Assembly: GCA_029259725.1 (NCBI GenBank)
Contig: JAJDER010000034.1
Coordinates: 1-63,055 of the forward strand
DNA: 63,055 nucleotides
DNA from: Planctomycetota bacterium
GTDB taxonomy: Bacteria > Planctomycetota > B15-G4
Direction of reading: 5' to 3'
This document shows, piece after piece, positions 8,553 through 17,911 of this stretch. The position numbers and the translations under genes are program-made. The notes below the pieces were generated by a model, which saw nothing but the letters and a program-made list of their open reading frames with translations, ran no database searches and was not told the DNA's origin. Position 1 is the stretch's first letter. Every line of letters begins with the position of its first letter.

Positions 8553-9494
8553 CTACCCGAACCGACCGGTGATGTAGTCCTCGGTCTCCTGTCGGTGCGG
8601 CTGGGTGAAGATGGTCTGGGTCGGGCCGGCCTCGATCAGGTAGCCGCGGTACAAGAACGCCGTGAAGTCGCTGGTGCGCGAAGCCTGCTGCATGTTGTGC
8701 GTGACGATCAGCACCGAGTAGCTGCCGCGCAGCTCGTCGATCAGGTCCTCGATGCGGCCGGTGGCGATCGGATCCAGCGCAGAGCAGGGCTCGTCCATGA
8801 GCAGCACCTCGGGCTCGGCGGCGATGGCGCGCGCGATGCACAGGCGCTGCTGCTGACCGCCTGAGAGGCCCAGCGCGCTGTCCTTGAGGCGGTCCTTGGC
8901 CTCGTTCCACAGCGCCGCGGCGCGCAGGCTCTGCTCGCACACTTCCTCGAGCACGGCCTTGTTGCGCTCGCCGTCGATGCGCAGCGGGTAGACCACGTTC
9001 TCGAAGATGCTCATCGGGAAGGGGTTGGGCTTCTGGAACACCATGCCCATGCGCTTGCGCAGCTCGATCACGTCCACCGCCGGGCCGTAGATCGAGTCGC
9101 CCTCGAGACGCATGTCGCCGCTCGTGGTCACGCTGTCGATCAGGTCGTTGAGCCGGTTCACCGAGCGCAGCAGCGTGGACTTGCCGCAGCCCGACGGGCC
9201 GATCAGCGCCGTCACCTGGTGACGGGGCAGGGTCAACGACACGTTGAAGAGCGCCTGGGCCTCGCCGTAGTGCAGGCAGAAGTCCTGGATCTCGAGCACC
9301 GCGTCGGCCGCGTGCATCTCGTCGTGGATGTCGGGCTCCACGAACTCCTTGCGCCCGATCGAATCGATGACCGAGGCGCTGCGCGGCGCGTTGCTGTCCC
9401 CGCCCAGGCTCGCGCCCGGCTTGGGCGTGGCGAGTCGGGCGGGCCCCGGCGCGGTCGCGTCGGAGGCGACGGGCGTCTGGGTCGGTGGCGTCAT
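8553..9494 (-). CDS. pstB: Phosphate ABC transporter ATPase PstB
   Basis: This 313-residue ATPase has Walker [10 protein letters not shown], the ABC signature LSGGQQQR, Walker B VLLMDEP and the H-loop [10 protein letters not shown]. It energises phosphate import through PstC/PstA. About 55 N-terminal residues, rich in Pro/Ala/Thr and lacking conservation, precede the core, so the protein is longer than the usual 250-260. The ATG at 9494 has GGGAG eight bases upstream and is preferred. A GTG at 9515, directly after the pstA stop, is an alternative start. Confidence 0.95.
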   Translation of the reverse strand: MTPPTQTPVASDATAPGPARLATPKPGASLGGDSNAPRSASVIDSIGRKEFVEPDIHDEMHAADAVLEIQDFCLHYGEAQALFNVSLTLPRHQVTALIGPSGCGKSTLLRSVNRLNDLIDSVTTSGDMRLEGDSIYGPAVDVIELRKRMGMVFQKPNPFPMSIFENVVYPLRIDGERNKAVLEEVCEQSLRAAALWNEAKDRLKDSALGLSGGQQQRLCIARAIAAEPEVLLMDEPCSALDPIATGRIEDLIDELRGSYSVLIVTHNMQQASRTSDFTAFLYRGYLIEAGPTQTIFTQPHRQETEDYITGRFG

Positions 9495-9517
9495 GTCGTC
9501 GTCTCCCGGGATCACAC

Positions 9518-11269
9518 TCAGATCCTGGCGTTCCCGAACCGCTTGTTCAGGCGGGTGCGGATGGTGATGGCGCCGATGTTCAGCATGACCACGATACCGA
9601 TGAGCAACAGCGTCGTGGTGAAGACCATCGGCTTGGCGGCCTCGGAGTTCTGGCTCTGGAATCCGAGGTCGTAGATGTGGAAACCCAGGTGCATGAAGCT
9701 GCGCTCGAGGTGGAAGAACGGCGCCGTCGTGTCGAAGGGCAGCTCGGGGGCGAGCTTGACGGCGCCCACCAGCATCAGCGGCGCGACCTCACCGGCACCG
9801 CGGGCGATGGCCAGCACGACGCCGGTCATGATCCCGGGCGCGGCCTTGGGCAGCACGATGCGCTTGATCGTCTGCCACTTGCTGGCTCCGCAGGCGTAGC
9901 TGCCCTCGCGCATGGAGTTGGGCACGGCGGCCAGCGCTTCCTCGGTGGCCACGATGACCACGGGCAGCGTCAGCAGCGCCAGGGTCAGCGAGGCCCAGAG
10001 GATGCCGCCCGTGCCGAAGGTCGGGCTTGGCAACGAGGACTCGAACAGCACCTGGTCCAGGCTGGCGCCGATGATGGAGCAGAAGAAGCCCAGGCCGAAG
10101 ACGCCGAACACGATCGAGGGCACGCCGGCCAGGTTGTTCACGGCGATGCGCACGGCACTCACCAGCACGCCTTGCTTGGCATACTCGCGCAGGTACAGCG
10201 CGGCCAGCACCCCGAAGGGCACGACGAACAGCGTCATGATCATGGTCATGAGCACCGTGCCGAAGATCGCCGGGAAGACGCCGCCCTCGCTGTTGGCCTC
10301 GCGCGGCTCGCCGGTCAGGTACTCGTACCAGCGCGCGACGTACACCCCGGCGCGCCCAAGGGTTCCCAGCGCGTTGGGCTGCACGGCGCGCACGACGCTG
10401 GCCACCTCGATCGGCGTGCGGTGCCCCGTCGCCGTGGCGAGCACGAGCCGGTAGCGATCGTTCTCGGCGTCGAGGGCCATGACGCGACCCTGGATCTCGT
10501 CGTAGATCAGCTGCTGCTCGGCGTCGAGCTTCGCGAAGGAGCCCTGCGCCGCTGCGTACTCCGGGCTGCCGAAGCCCGAGTCGAGCCCGACCTGCCGCGT
10601 CGCCAGGCGCCGGCGCTCGATGGCCGCGTTGACCGCGCCGATCTCGCCGTGCTCGAGGTGGCGCGCCTCGTCCCAGCGATCGCGCACCTCGCCGTGGTGT
10701 TGCTGGAAGGAGGCCCAGGCGGCCTCCGGCCCCTCGGCGACGATCCCGCCGTCGATCTCGAAGGCCACGGGCAACCCGTAGAAGCGCCCCCAGGCGAGCC
10801 GCTCGAGCAGCACCGCGTCCTCGGGCGTTTCGATCGACGCGATCTCGGAATCGTCGACCCAGCGGAAGTGCTCCTGGGTGATCTCGAAGTTGCCTGTCCG
10901 GAGCAGGCGGCGCTGCGGCGGGTCCTCGGCGGCGCCGGCGTCGGCCACCGACTCCACGCGCGTGATCTCGCCCATGACCACCGTGCCGTCGTCCAGCACC
11001 GCCCGGGTGATCGCTCCGGGCCAGAAGGAGGCAAAGCCCTGGCTCATGACCAGCACGATCAGCCCCGCGATCATCAGCAGCGCGAGGCAGAGCGAGCCAC
11101 CCGCCACCCAGACCATGGGCTCGCCGTGCGCGAACAGCGAGGTGCGACGACGCTCGCGGCGCGTTCCCGTGATCGACGCCGTGGAGCCCTCGCGTCCGCC
11201 CGCCGCCCCGCCGGAAGCGGGTCGCGTCGGCACCACGGGCCGCGGCGTGACGGGTGGCGGCGTGACCAT
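9518..11269 (-). CDS. pstA: Phosphate ABC transporter permease PstA, enlarged
   Basis: This 583-residue protein is about twice the length of standard PstA (about 290). The C-terminal half is the normal permease core, with about six helices and the EAA-type loop region [24 protein letters not shown]. The N-terminal half has a basic cytosolic leader, one helix ([23 protein letters not shown]), and then about 220 hydrophilic residues facing the periplasm before the permease helices. This segment includes charged coiled-coil-like stretches. The start is the ATG at 11269 with GGAG eight bases upstream, two bases after the pstC stop. Enlarged PstA and PstC proteins are known in some bacteria; the role of the insert is not established. 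Confidence 0.92.
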   Translation of the reverse strand: MVTPPPVTPRPVVPTRPASGGAAGGREGSTASITGTRRERRRTSLFAHGEPMVWVAGGSLCLALLMIAGLIVLVMSQGFASFWPGAITRAVLDDGTVVMGEITRVESVADAGAAEDPPQRRLLRTGNFEITQEHFRWVDDSEIASIETPEDAVLLERLAWGRFYGLPVAFEIDGGIVAEGPEAAWASFQQHHGEVRDRWDEARHLEHGEIGAVNAAIERRRLATRQVGLDSGFGSPEYAAAQGSFAKLDAEQQLIYDEIQGRVMALDAENDRYRLVLATATGHRTPIEVASVVRAVQPNALGTLGRAGVYVARWYEYLTGEPREANSEGGVFPAIFGTVLMTMIMTLFVVPFGVLAALYLREYAKQGVLVSAVRIAVNNLAGVPSIVFGVFGLGFFCSIIGASLDQVLFESSLPSPTFGTGGILWASLTLALLTLPVVIVATEEALAAVPNSMREGSYACGASKWQTIKRIVLPKAAPGIMTGVVLAIARGAGEVAPLMLVGAVKLAPELPFDTTAPFFHLERSFMHLGFHIYDLGFQSQNSEAAKPMVFTTTLLLIGIVVMLNIGAITIRTRLNKRFGNARI

Positions 11270-11271
11270 GC

Positions 11272-13908
11272 TCACAGCTCCAGGGCCTTCTTGCGGAAGC
11301 GCAGTCGCACCAGCTCCGCGAGCGAGTTGATCAGGAAGGTCATCGCGAACAGCGTCAGCGCCGACAGGAACAGCACGCGGTACAGGGTGCCGTCCTTCAC
11401 CGCCTCGGGCAGCTCCACGGCGATGGTGGCCGACAGGGTCCGGAAGCCGTTGAACAGGTTGGCCTCCATGACCGGCGTGTTGCCCGCCGCCATGAGCACG
11501 ATCATGGTCTCGCCCACCGCGCGACCCAGGCCGATCATGCAGGCGGAGAAGAGCCCGCTGGTGGCGGTCGGCATGATCACGCGCACGGCGGTCTGCCACT
11601 GCGTCGCGCCGGCGCCCAGGGACGCGGCGCGCAGGTGGTCGGGCACGGCGGACAGGGCGTCCTCGGCCAGCGTGTAGATGATCGGGATGACCGCGAAGCC
11701 CATCACGAAACCCACGATCAGCGCGTTGCGCTGCACGTAGGTCCCGAAGGGCGCGAAGCTGGTGCCATCGTGATCCGCCGCCGCCCGCGGGTCGAAGCCC
11801 ATCCCGTCCAACGCGACGGCCATCAGCGCGGCCACCGCCAGGGTGGCGCCGAGCACCGCCGCGTAGCGCACCATGTCCACGGCCGCCATGCGCCCGCGCG
11901 TCCACCCGATGCCGATGTTGCGCAACCAGGGCGAGACCCAGCGCACCGACGCGATCACCGTGAGCAGCGCCGCCACGGGCAGGGTCATGATCAGCCAGCC
12001 GCCGAACGCCGGGCCCTGCTGGCCGTCCAGCCAGCTCTTCACGTTGCCCCCGAACAGCAGCGACTCGATCGACGGGCCCGCCGCGTGGGCCGCGAACAGG
12101 CCGAGCAGGACGCAGGCGCCGATCGAAACCAGCCGTGGGAAGCCCGACCGGCGCAGGCCGACACGCTGCGGCAGCAGCTGCCAGAGGTAGGCGCCGGTGA
12201 GCCACGCCAAGGGCACCGTCACCACGGCCACCAGCGCGGCGGGCACGGCGCGCTCGATGATCGGCGCGAGCCACAGCGCGGCCAGGAAGCCGAGCACCAC
12301 GCTGGGCAGGCTGGCCATCATCTCGATGATCTGCTTGGTGCGCGCGCGCGCGTTGCGCGGCAGGAACTCGGAGGTGTAGAGCGCCGCGAGGATCGCCAGG
12401 GGCACGCTGAAGAGCATGGCGTAGAAGGTCGCCTTGAGCGTGCCGAACACCAGCGGGTAGAGGCCCAGCTTCGGCTCGAAGGCGTCCTCGCCGCCGCTCG
12501 ACTGCCAGGTGTGCCCCGGCGCCGGCTCGCCCTCGTACCAGACCGGCGTGAACAGCGTGGCCATGCTGCTCTCGGGATGGTCGTTGTCGACCTCCCAGAG
12601 GCGCGCGCCCTCTGCGTCGAAGGCCAGTAGGCCATCACCGCGCGGCGCCAGGGCCAACGTATCGACGGGCAGGCCGGTGGGCAGCGAGGTCTCGGCCAGC
12701 AGCCGCTCGCTGGTCATGTGGTAGAGGCCGATCCGGCCGTCATCGAAGCCCGCCGCGAAGACGCGGGTGCGCGTCGACATGGCCAGCGAGCGCACCGCCG
12801 CGCCGCCACCCGGAAGCTCGTGGGCCACGGCCAGGCTGCGACCGTCTCGCGACCCGGCGTCTTCCACCGGGAACCAGGCGCGCAGCGTGCCCGCGGTGTC
12901 GCCGGCCACCAGCGTCATGCCGCCGACCAGGAAGGCCAGCACGGACAACCGGTGCTCCGCGCCCGGCGAGAGGTTGGCGGTCTCGGCCAGGAACGGCGCC
13001 TTCACGTCGAACACGTTGTAGCGGTGCAGCAGTCCGTCGGGCCAGGCGACGTACACGCTGTCGCCCAGGTCGGACACCAGCAGGTGTTCGGGCGCCGGCC
13101 CGTTCGAGCGCGCCTCGAAGGGAAGTTCGCTCTCCTTGAGCGTCGAGGTGATCTCGCCGGTGAAGAGGTGCTTGCGGCGACGCACCTTGCTGTAGGCGAG
13201 GCTGTCGTCGTCACGCAGGACGACCAGGGTCGTGCCCTGCGCGGTCTCGACCCGGTCGATCAGGGCGATGCCACCGGAGCGGCCGGCCTCCAGCGGCGGC
13301 TCGACCTCGGCCAACAACCGGTGGCGTCGCAGCTGCAGCTCGGGCGTCCGCGTGACCAGCCCGCCGTCCCAGGCCACGATCTCACCGACCTCCAGGTCGA
13401 CCAGCTCGACGGGCTCACCGTCGGTCAGGAAGTCGACCTCGATCGCCACGCGGCCGAGCTGGATGCGCCCGTCGGCGTAGCCCGCGGCGAGGTGGCCGCC
13501 CGTGAGCGTGATGTCCACCACGCCGGGCATGTCCGCCGGATCGAACAGCGCCTGCTCGCGGAGCGGCAGTCCGTCGGAGACGCGGTAGCTGACCACGCGT
13601 CCATCGTCGAGCAGGGCCCACCCCAGGACCTGTTGCTCGTCGACGCCGAGGTCCAGCACGCCGGTGTCCCGCCCCTCGGCGGGCGACGTGCCGGCGGCGG
13701 TCGTCCAGTCACGCCCGTCCTCGATCTCGGCGCCGCCGAACAGGGGCACGACCACCCAGACCAGGAAGAAGCAGATCGTGGCCACGGCCAGGATCGTCCC
13801 GACACCACCGATCGTGATGCAGGCACGCGAGACCTTCTCCGCCACCTTCACCGAGCGGGCGGTCTTCAGGTTGCGCTTCCAACCGCTGATGGCGGTGCGC
13901 TCGGTCAT
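11272..13908 (-). CDS. pstC: Phosphate ABC transporter permease PstC with periplasmic propeller
   Basis: This 878-residue protein compares with about 320 for the usual PstC. After a first helix near residues 32-57 comes about 390 residues of WD-like beta-propeller repeats. Recurrent strands such as LAAGYADGRIQLGRV, GDTAGTLRAWF and AAGFDDGRIGLYHM appear, then the permease helices. The EAA-type loop reads DALSAVPDHLRAASLGAGATQWQTA and GRAVGETMIV closes the conserved core. The propeller should face the periplasm and could contact PstS, the cell wall or an envelope sensor; this is inference. PstA has a matching enlargement, so the two extra domains may form one extracytoplasmic assembly. Confidence 0.93.
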   Translation of the reverse strand: MTERTAISGWKRNLKTARSVKVAEKVSRACITIGGVGTILAVATICFFLVWVVVPLFGGAEIEDGRDWTTAAGTSPAEGRDTGVLDLGVDEQQVLGWALLDDGRVVSYRVSDGLPLREQALFDPADMPGVVDITLTGGHLAAGYADGRIQLGRVAIEVDFLTDGEPVELVDLEVGEIVAWDGGLVTRTPELQLRRHRLLAEVEPPLEAGRSGGIALIDRVETAQGTTLVVLRDDDSLAYSKVRRRKHLFTGEITSTLKESELPFEARSNGPAPEHLLVSDLGDSVYVAWPDGLLHRYNVFDVKAPFLAETANLSPGAEHRLSVLAFLVGGMTLVAGDTAGTLRAWFPVEDAGSRDGRSLAVAHELPGGGAAVRSLAMSTRTRVFAAGFDDGRIGLYHMTSERLLAETSLPTGLPVDTLALAPRGDGLLAFDAEGARLWEVDNDHPESSMATLFTPVWYEGEPAPGHTWQSSGGEDAFEPKLGLYPLVFGTLKATFYAMLFSVPLAILAALYTSEFLPRNARARTKQIIEMMASLPSVVLGFLAALWLAPIIERAVPAALVAVVTVPLAWLTGAYLWQLLPQRVGLRRSGFPRLVSIGACVLLGLFAAHAAGPSIESLLFGGNVKSWLDGQQGPAFGGWLIMTLPVAALLTVIASVRWVSPWLRNIGIGWTRGRMAAVDMVRYAAVLGATLAVAALMAVALDGMGFDPRAAADHDGTSFAPFGTYVQRNALIVGFVMGFAVIPIIYTLAEDALSAVPDHLRAASLGAGATQWQTAVRVIMPTATSGLFSACMIGLGRAVGETMIVLMAAGNTPVMEANLFNGFRTLSATIAVELPEAVKDGTLYRVLFLSALTLFAMTFLINSLAELVRLRFRKKALEL

Positions 13909-13950
13909 CGCTGCCAGGATCCTCGGTGCCGCTTCGGGAGGGCGGAACTG

Positions 13951-14017
13951 CCACCGCCCCGGATCCGGTCCGGGACGGTGGCGCGATCCGAACGGTCCTC
14001 AGGGAGGGTGAGGACCG
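13951..14017 (-). other. Two hairpins between pstS and pstC
   Basis: The 122-bp gap between pstS and pstC contains two strong inverted repeats. The first pairs CCACCG (13951-13956) with CGGTGG (13976-13981), continued by CCCGGA with TCCGGG around a five-base loop, with one mismatch between the two blocks. The second is a perfect 8-bp stem, CGGTCCTC (13993-14000) with GAGGACCG (14010-14017), around nine bases. Neither is followed by a U tract on the minus strand. They could protect the pstS message or lower pstCAB expression relative to pstS, a common need because binding protein exceeds transporter. Confidence 0.5.
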
Positions 14018-14030
14018 GGGTGGGGTCGGA

Positions 14031-15038
14031 TCAGTGGGTTCCGACGAAGCCCTCGAGCTCGAGGCCGACGCTGTCCAGCGCCTCGGAGCACACGTTGGCG
14101 GGCAGCGGGAGGTAGCCGTCCTTGACCACGCACTCCTGCCCCTGCTTGCTGAAGACGTAGCGGACGAACTCGGTCCGCAGCGGCTCCATGCGCTCGCCGG
14201 GCTTCTTGTTCACGTAGACGTACAGGAAGCGCGCCAGCGGGTACTCACCGCTGTAGGCGAACTCGGGCTCGGCGGGCACGAAGTCCTCGTCGTGCCCGAT
14301 GGCCAGCGGCACGGCGGCCACGTCAGCGGTCTTGTAGCCGATGCCGCTGTAGCCGATGCCGGCGATGTCCGTGGCCACACCCTGCACCACCGACGAGCTG
14401 CCCGGCTGCTCCTTGACCGAGTCCTTGAAGTCGCCCTTGAAGAGCGCGTGCTGCTTGAAGTAGCCGTAGGTGCCGGACGCGGAGTTGCGACCGTAGAGGC
14501 TGATCGGGCGATCGGCCCAGTCACCGTTCAGGCCCAGGTCGCCCCAGGTGCGGATGTCGCTCGGAAAGCCACCGGTGCGGTTCTTGCTGAAGATCGCGTC
14601 GACCTGCTGCAGCGTCAGGCCGGTCCTCGCGATCGGGTTGTCCTTGTGCACGTACACGGCGAGCATGTCGAGGCTGGTCGGCAGGCCGATGGGCTCGTAG
14701 CCGAACTTCTCGACGAAGGAGTCGACCTCCTTGCTCTTCATCGCGCGCGACATCGGGCCGAACTGGCTCGAGCCACTGATCAGCGACGGCGGCGCGGTCG
14801 AGGAGCCCTTGCCCTCGATCTCGATCTTCACGTTGGGGTAGAGCGAGCGGAAGCCCTCGGCCCACAGCGCCATCTCGTTGTTCATCGTGTCGGACCCGAC
14901 GCTCTTCAGGCTCCCCGACACGGCGGAGGAGGCCTTGTACGTCGGCAGGCGGTCATCGACCCGGACCTGCGCGGCGAGCGGCGTGGCGAATGGCGCGGCG
15001 AGGAGGACCAAGGCCAGGCCCGGGGCGGCGATCTTCAC
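14031..15038 (-). CDS. pstS: Periplasmic phosphate-binding protein PstS
   Basis: This 335-residue protein has a Sec signal peptide (MKIAAPGLALVLLAAPFATP, cleaved near LAAQ). Phosphate-binding signatures follow: SVGSDTMNN, GSSQFGPMSRAM and GRNSASGTYGYF. It delivers phosphate to PstC/PstA. The start needs choice. An ATG at 15047 directly abuts AAGGAG with no spacing, whereas the GTG at 15038 has nine bases of spacing from that AAGGAG and gives a compact signal peptide. I prefer the GTG. A PhoB-box-like site lies about 106 bp upstream, and two hairpins separate it from pstC. Confidence 0.95.
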   Translation of the reverse strand: MKIAAPGLALVLLAAPFATPLAAQVRVDDRLPTYKASSAVSGSLKSVGSDTMNNEMALWAEGFRSLYPNVKIEIEGKGSSTAPPSLISGSSQFGPMSRAMKSKEVDSFVEKFGYEPIGLPTSLDMLAVYVHKDNPIARTGLTLQQVDAIFSKNRTGGFPSDIRTWGDLGLNGDWADRPISLYGRNSASGTYGYFKQHALFKGDFKDSVKEQPGSSSVVQGVATDIAGIGYSGIGYKTADVAAVPLAIGHDEDFVPAEPEFAYSGEYPLARFLYVYVNKKPGERMEPLRTEFVRYVFSKQGQECVVKDGYLPLPANVCSEALDSVGLELEGFVGTH

Positions 15039-15073
15039 GGGATGCATCTCCTTCGAACCGTCGTGGGGGGATC

Positions 15074-15098
15074 GGGCTTGCGCCTCGGACGCAAGCCC
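15074..15098. other. Perfect 9-bp inverted repeat in the pstS leader
   Basis: GGGCTTGCG (15074-15082) and CGCAAGCCC (15090-15098) flank a seven-base loop, 36-60 bases upstream of the pstS start and 110 bp past the phoR stop. The position suits either a terminator-like structure ending phoBR transcription or a leader hairpin or operator of pstS. There is no T-run on either side. Confidence 0.4.
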
Positions 15099-15143
15099 GT
15101 GATGGCCCCACCGTCGTCTCGCGAGGTGTGGGCCATGCTGGCG

Positions 15144-15165
15144 TTGCGTGAAGATCCCATGAAAC
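15144..15165 (-). promoter_or_regulatory. Candidate PhoB box upstream of pstS
   Basis: On the minus strand TTTCATGGGATCTTCAC places TTCA twice with an 11-bp period, the geometry of a Pho box (two 7-mers separated by 4 bp). It continues into TTCACGCAA, shared with the region upstream of the porin gene. GATCTTCACG is also shared with the region upstream of phoB. It lies 106-127 bp before the pstS GTG. Confidence 0.45.
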
Positions 15166-15207
15166 CTGGGGCTCGCGCCCGAGGGTCATGCCCTCCACCG
15201 CCCGGCC

Positions 15208-17052
15208 CTAGCGGCCGGCTTCGCCCCTGTCCTCGGCGCCGTCCTCGCCACCGTGCAGTGGCAGCCGCACCCGGAAGGTGCTGCCCTTGCCCAGGGTGCT
15301 CTCGACCCACACGTCCCCGCGATGGGCACCGATGGCGTGCTTCACGATCGAGAGGCCGAGACCGGTGCCGCCGAGCTCGCGCGAACGGTCCTTGTCGACC
15401 CGGTAGAAGCGCTCGAAGACCCGCTTCTGGTCATGGCCGGGGATCCCCGGACCCTCGTCGAACACATCCAGGTGGGCCTCGTCGCCGTCTCGGACCAGCG
15501 CCACGCGCACGCGGCCCTGGGGTGGCGAGTACTTGATCGCGTTGTCGACCAGGTTGCCGATGGCGGTGGTCAACGCCGCTTCGTCGCCCAGGATCGGAAA
15601 GGGCCCGCCGACCACGACCTCCTCGAGCGCCACGTCCTTCATCTCGGCCGAGTGGCGCAGCTCCCGCACGGCGTCGTGCATCACGTCGGTCAGGTCCAGC
15701 GGGATGAGGCGACCCGCCTCCACCGCTTCGAGCCGGGCGAGGGTGAGCAGGTCGGTCACGATGGCCGTCTGCCGGTGGGTCGCGGCCTCGGCCTTGCGCA
15801 GGAAGTCCTGACGTCGCCCGGCGGGCATGTCGGGATCCTCGCGCACCGCCTCGAGATAACCCTGCATGCTGGTCAGCGGCGTCTTCAGCTCGTGCGACAC
15901 GTTGGCCACGAAATCCCGGCGCACGGCCTCCAGCCGTCGGATCTCGGTCAGGTCATAGAGCACGACGACGCAGCCGCGCACGCTCTTGTCCTCGGCGTGC
16001 AGCGGGACCGCGCTCAGGTGCACGACGACTTCGTGACCGCGCGGATGGATCGTCTCCTCGCGCAGGACACGGTGTCTCGTCTCCAGGCACAGCGCGACGG
16101 CGTCGATGATCGGCTGCTGGCGCGTGACCTCCCACAGCAGCTGACCGCGCGGGTCGTCGGGGAAGGTCTCGAGCAGTCGGCGCGCCGCTTCGTTCGCCAG
16201 GCGCACGCGGCTGTCGGCATCGACCATCACGACGCCCTCGTCCATGGCAGCGAAGATCGTGCGATCCTGCTCCCGGCCGCGGCTCAGGCGGTCCACGCGC
16301 ACCTGGACCTCATCGGCGAGATCGTTGACGGCAGCGGAGAGCGCGGCGATCTCGTCGGTGCCCTGCACGCGCAGGCGCTTGGCGCGATCGCCCCGGGCCA
16401 CGGCCGCGAGCGCCTCGCGTACATCCTGGAGCGGCCGCGTGACGCGATGGGCGAGGACGGCCGCGGCGATCAAGGCGATGAAGGTCGCGATCCCCGCGCC
16501 GGTGTGGACCGCGGTGAGGATCTCGTCGATGCCGCCCTGGATCGCGGTCGAGGCGCTGGCCACCCGCGCATGGCCCACCGTGCCGGCCTCGGTCGCGATC
16601 GGCGCCGCGGAATAGCTCATGTTCTTCCGCAGGGTCTCGCTGAAGCGTTCGTGCACCGTGCCCGGCTCCGCGAGCTCGGGACGGTCGGCGTGGTTGTCCA
16701 TCACCGCCGCGTTCTCGTGGCTGTCGGCCACGACTCGGCCGTCCCGCGCGATGATCGTGATGCGCCGACCGACCAGGTCCGCGGCCAGCCCACTCGCGAG
16801 GGCCTGCATGGCGGCATCATGCGCCGGGTCATTCCAGGCTTCGGCCACGTCTCCGCCCAGGCGCTGCTCGATGGCGCGCGCGACGAGCACCGCCTCATCG
16901 ATGAAGCGTTGCTCGAGGAACGCTCGACGATCACGCGACACGACGCGCGCCACGTGCACGTCCGCCGCGACCACGGCCACGAGCAACACGAGCACCGTGA
17001 CGCCGAACACCTTCCAGACGAAGCGCGTCGCGACCCGGCCGTCGGTCACCAC
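15208..17052 (-). CDS. phoR: PhoR-type sensor histidine kinase
   Basis: This 614-residue protein has a first membrane helix at about residues 12-32, then a periplasmic sensor region of about 130 residues. A second helix (about 175-200) is followed by HAMP (VTRPLQDVREALAAVARGD), PAS (about 255-370) and HisKA with FVANVSHELKTPLTS, phospho-acceptor H387. The HATPase_c domain shows NLVDNAIKYS, DEGPGIP and GGTGLGLSIV. It should phosphorylate PhoB under phosphate limitation. The start is a tandem GTG-GTG with AGGAGG six bases upstream, 10 bp after the phoB stop. The large periplasmic domain is unlike E. coli PhoR but common in other phyla. Confidence 0.93.
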   Translation of the reverse strand: MVTDGRVATRFVWKVFGVTVLVLLVAVVAADVHVARVVSRDRRAFLEQRFIDEAVLVARAIEQRLGGDVAEAWNDPAHDAAMQALASGLAADLVGRRITIIARDGRVVADSHENAAVMDNHADRPELAEPGTVHERFSETLRKNMSYSAAPIATEAGTVGHARVASASTAIQGGIDEILTAVHTGAGIATFIALIAAAVLAHRVTRPLQDVREALAAVARGDRAKRLRVQGTDEIAALSAAVNDLADEVQVRVDRLSRGREQDRTIFAAMDEGVVMVDADSRVRLANEAARRLLETFPDDPRGQLLWEVTRQQPIIDAVALCLETRHRVLREETIHPRGHEVVVHLSAVPLHAEDKSVRGCVVVLYDLTEIRRLEAVRRDFVANVSHELKTPLTSMQGYLEAVREDPDMPAGRRQDFLRKAEAATHRQTAIVTDLLTLARLEAVEAGRLIPLDLTDVMHDAVRELRHSAEMKDVALEEVVVGGPFPILGDEAALTTAIGNLVDNAIKYSPPQGRVRVALVRDGDEAHLDVFDEGPGIPGHDQKRVFERFYRVDKDRSRELGGTGLGLSIVKHAIGAHRGDVWVESTLGKGSTFRVRLPLHGGEDGAEDRGEAGR

Positions 17053-17062
17053 GTCGCGCCTC

Positions 17063-17758
17063 CTAGGCTTCGCAGAATCGGTAGCCCACGCCCCGCACGG
17101 TCTCGATCATGTCGCGCTTCTCGTCCAGCTTCTTGCGGATCGAGCGCACGTGCACGTCGACACTGCGGTCGAGGACCATGGGGTTCGGTCCCAGGGCGGC
17201 GGTCAGGATCTGGTCGCGACTGAGGACGCGTCCGGGCTTGGACGCGAGGTAGTGCAGGATTCGGAACTCGGTGGCCGTGAGCGGCACCTCGCGGGTCTCG
17301 ACCAGGACCCGGTGTCGGCTGGGGTCGATGGTCAGCTCCCCGTGCACCACGGTCTTCTGACGATCGTGCCGATCGATCACCGTGGCACTGCGGCGCAGGA
17401 CGGCCCGCACGCGGGCCACGACTTCCTTGGGACTGAACGGCTTGACGATGTAGTCGTCCGCCCCGAGGCCGAGGCCAAGGACCACGTCGGCCTCGTCGCC
17501 CTTGGCCGTGACCATGACGACGCTGATGCCGGCGGTGCTCTCATCCTGTTTCAGTCGGCGGCAGATCTCGAGGCCGTCGAGGCCCGGCAGCATGAGATCG
17601 AGCAGGACCAGTTGCGGCATGACTCGGCGCGCCTCGGAGAGTCCGGCCACGCCCGCGGCACAGGTGGAGACCTCGAAGCCCTCGCGGGTCAGCGCGTACT
17701 CGAGGATCTCGCGGATGTCCGCCTCGTCCTCGATGATCAGGATGCGTGCTTTCGTCAT
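17063..17758 (-). CDS. phoB: PhoB-type response regulator
   Basis: This 231-residue OmpR/PhoB-class regulator has a receiver domain with acidic pocket E10/D11 and phospho-acceptor D54 in LVLLDLMLPG. It has a conserved Lys in YIVKPFSP and a C-terminal winged helix ending RKKLDEKRDMIETVRGVGYRF. It should activate pst, porin and its own genes through Pho boxes. The start is the ATG at 17758; an open frame to 17812 would add 18 residues without family support. It is the first gene of the minus-strand pho block, with two CTTCACG elements within 50 bp upstream. Confidence 0.94.
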   Translation of the reverse strand: MTKARILIIEDEADIREILEYALTREGFEVSTCAAGVAGLSEARRVMPQLVLLDLMLPGLDGLEICRRLKQDESTAGISVVMVTAKGDEADVVLGLGLGADDYIVKPFSPKEVVARVRAVLRRSATVIDRHDRQKTVVHGELTIDPSRHRVLVETREVPLTATEFRILHYLASKPGRVLSRDQILTAALGPNPMVLDRSVDVHVRSIRKKLDEKRDMIETVRGVGYRFCEA

Positions 17759-17783
17759 CGGGTCGTGAAGTTCAGCGCATGAC

Positions 17784-17804
17784 CATGTGGATCTCGTGAA
17801 GATC
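17784..17804 (-). promoter_or_regulatory. Candidate PhoB box upstream of phoB
   Basis: The minus strand reads GATCTTCACG at 17804-17795. It is followed by CCACAT 11 bp after the CTTCAC element, so only the C, C and A positions repeat. A further CTTCACG occurs at 17770-17764, just before the start codon. GATCTTCACG is identical to ten bases of the pstS site. Weak by itself; the shared decamer is the main argument. Confidence 0.3.
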
Positions 17805-17881
17805 GCGAGCACTTCGCATGGCTCCTGCGCCCCGGGGCCAGGATAGCGACCCGGTCACCGACGTCCCCGCACCCATGAAAA

Positions 17882-17911
17882 CCGGGCGCCGGCCCGAAAG
17901 CCGGCGCCCGG
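17882..17911 (-). terminator. Strong GC hairpin with T-run on the minus strand
   Basis: A perfect 12-bp stem, CCGGGCGCCGGC (17882-17893) with its complement at 17900-17911, encloses a six-base loop. On the minus strand it is followed at once by TTTT. It therefore looks like an intrinsic terminator for minus-strand transcription entering from the gap to the right, ahead of phoB. On the plus strand no T-run follows. Confidence 0.5.

Noticed and set aside
15253..17223. Plus-strand open frame opposite phoR
   Set aside because: phoR has complete histidine-kinase motifs; the opposite frame has none.
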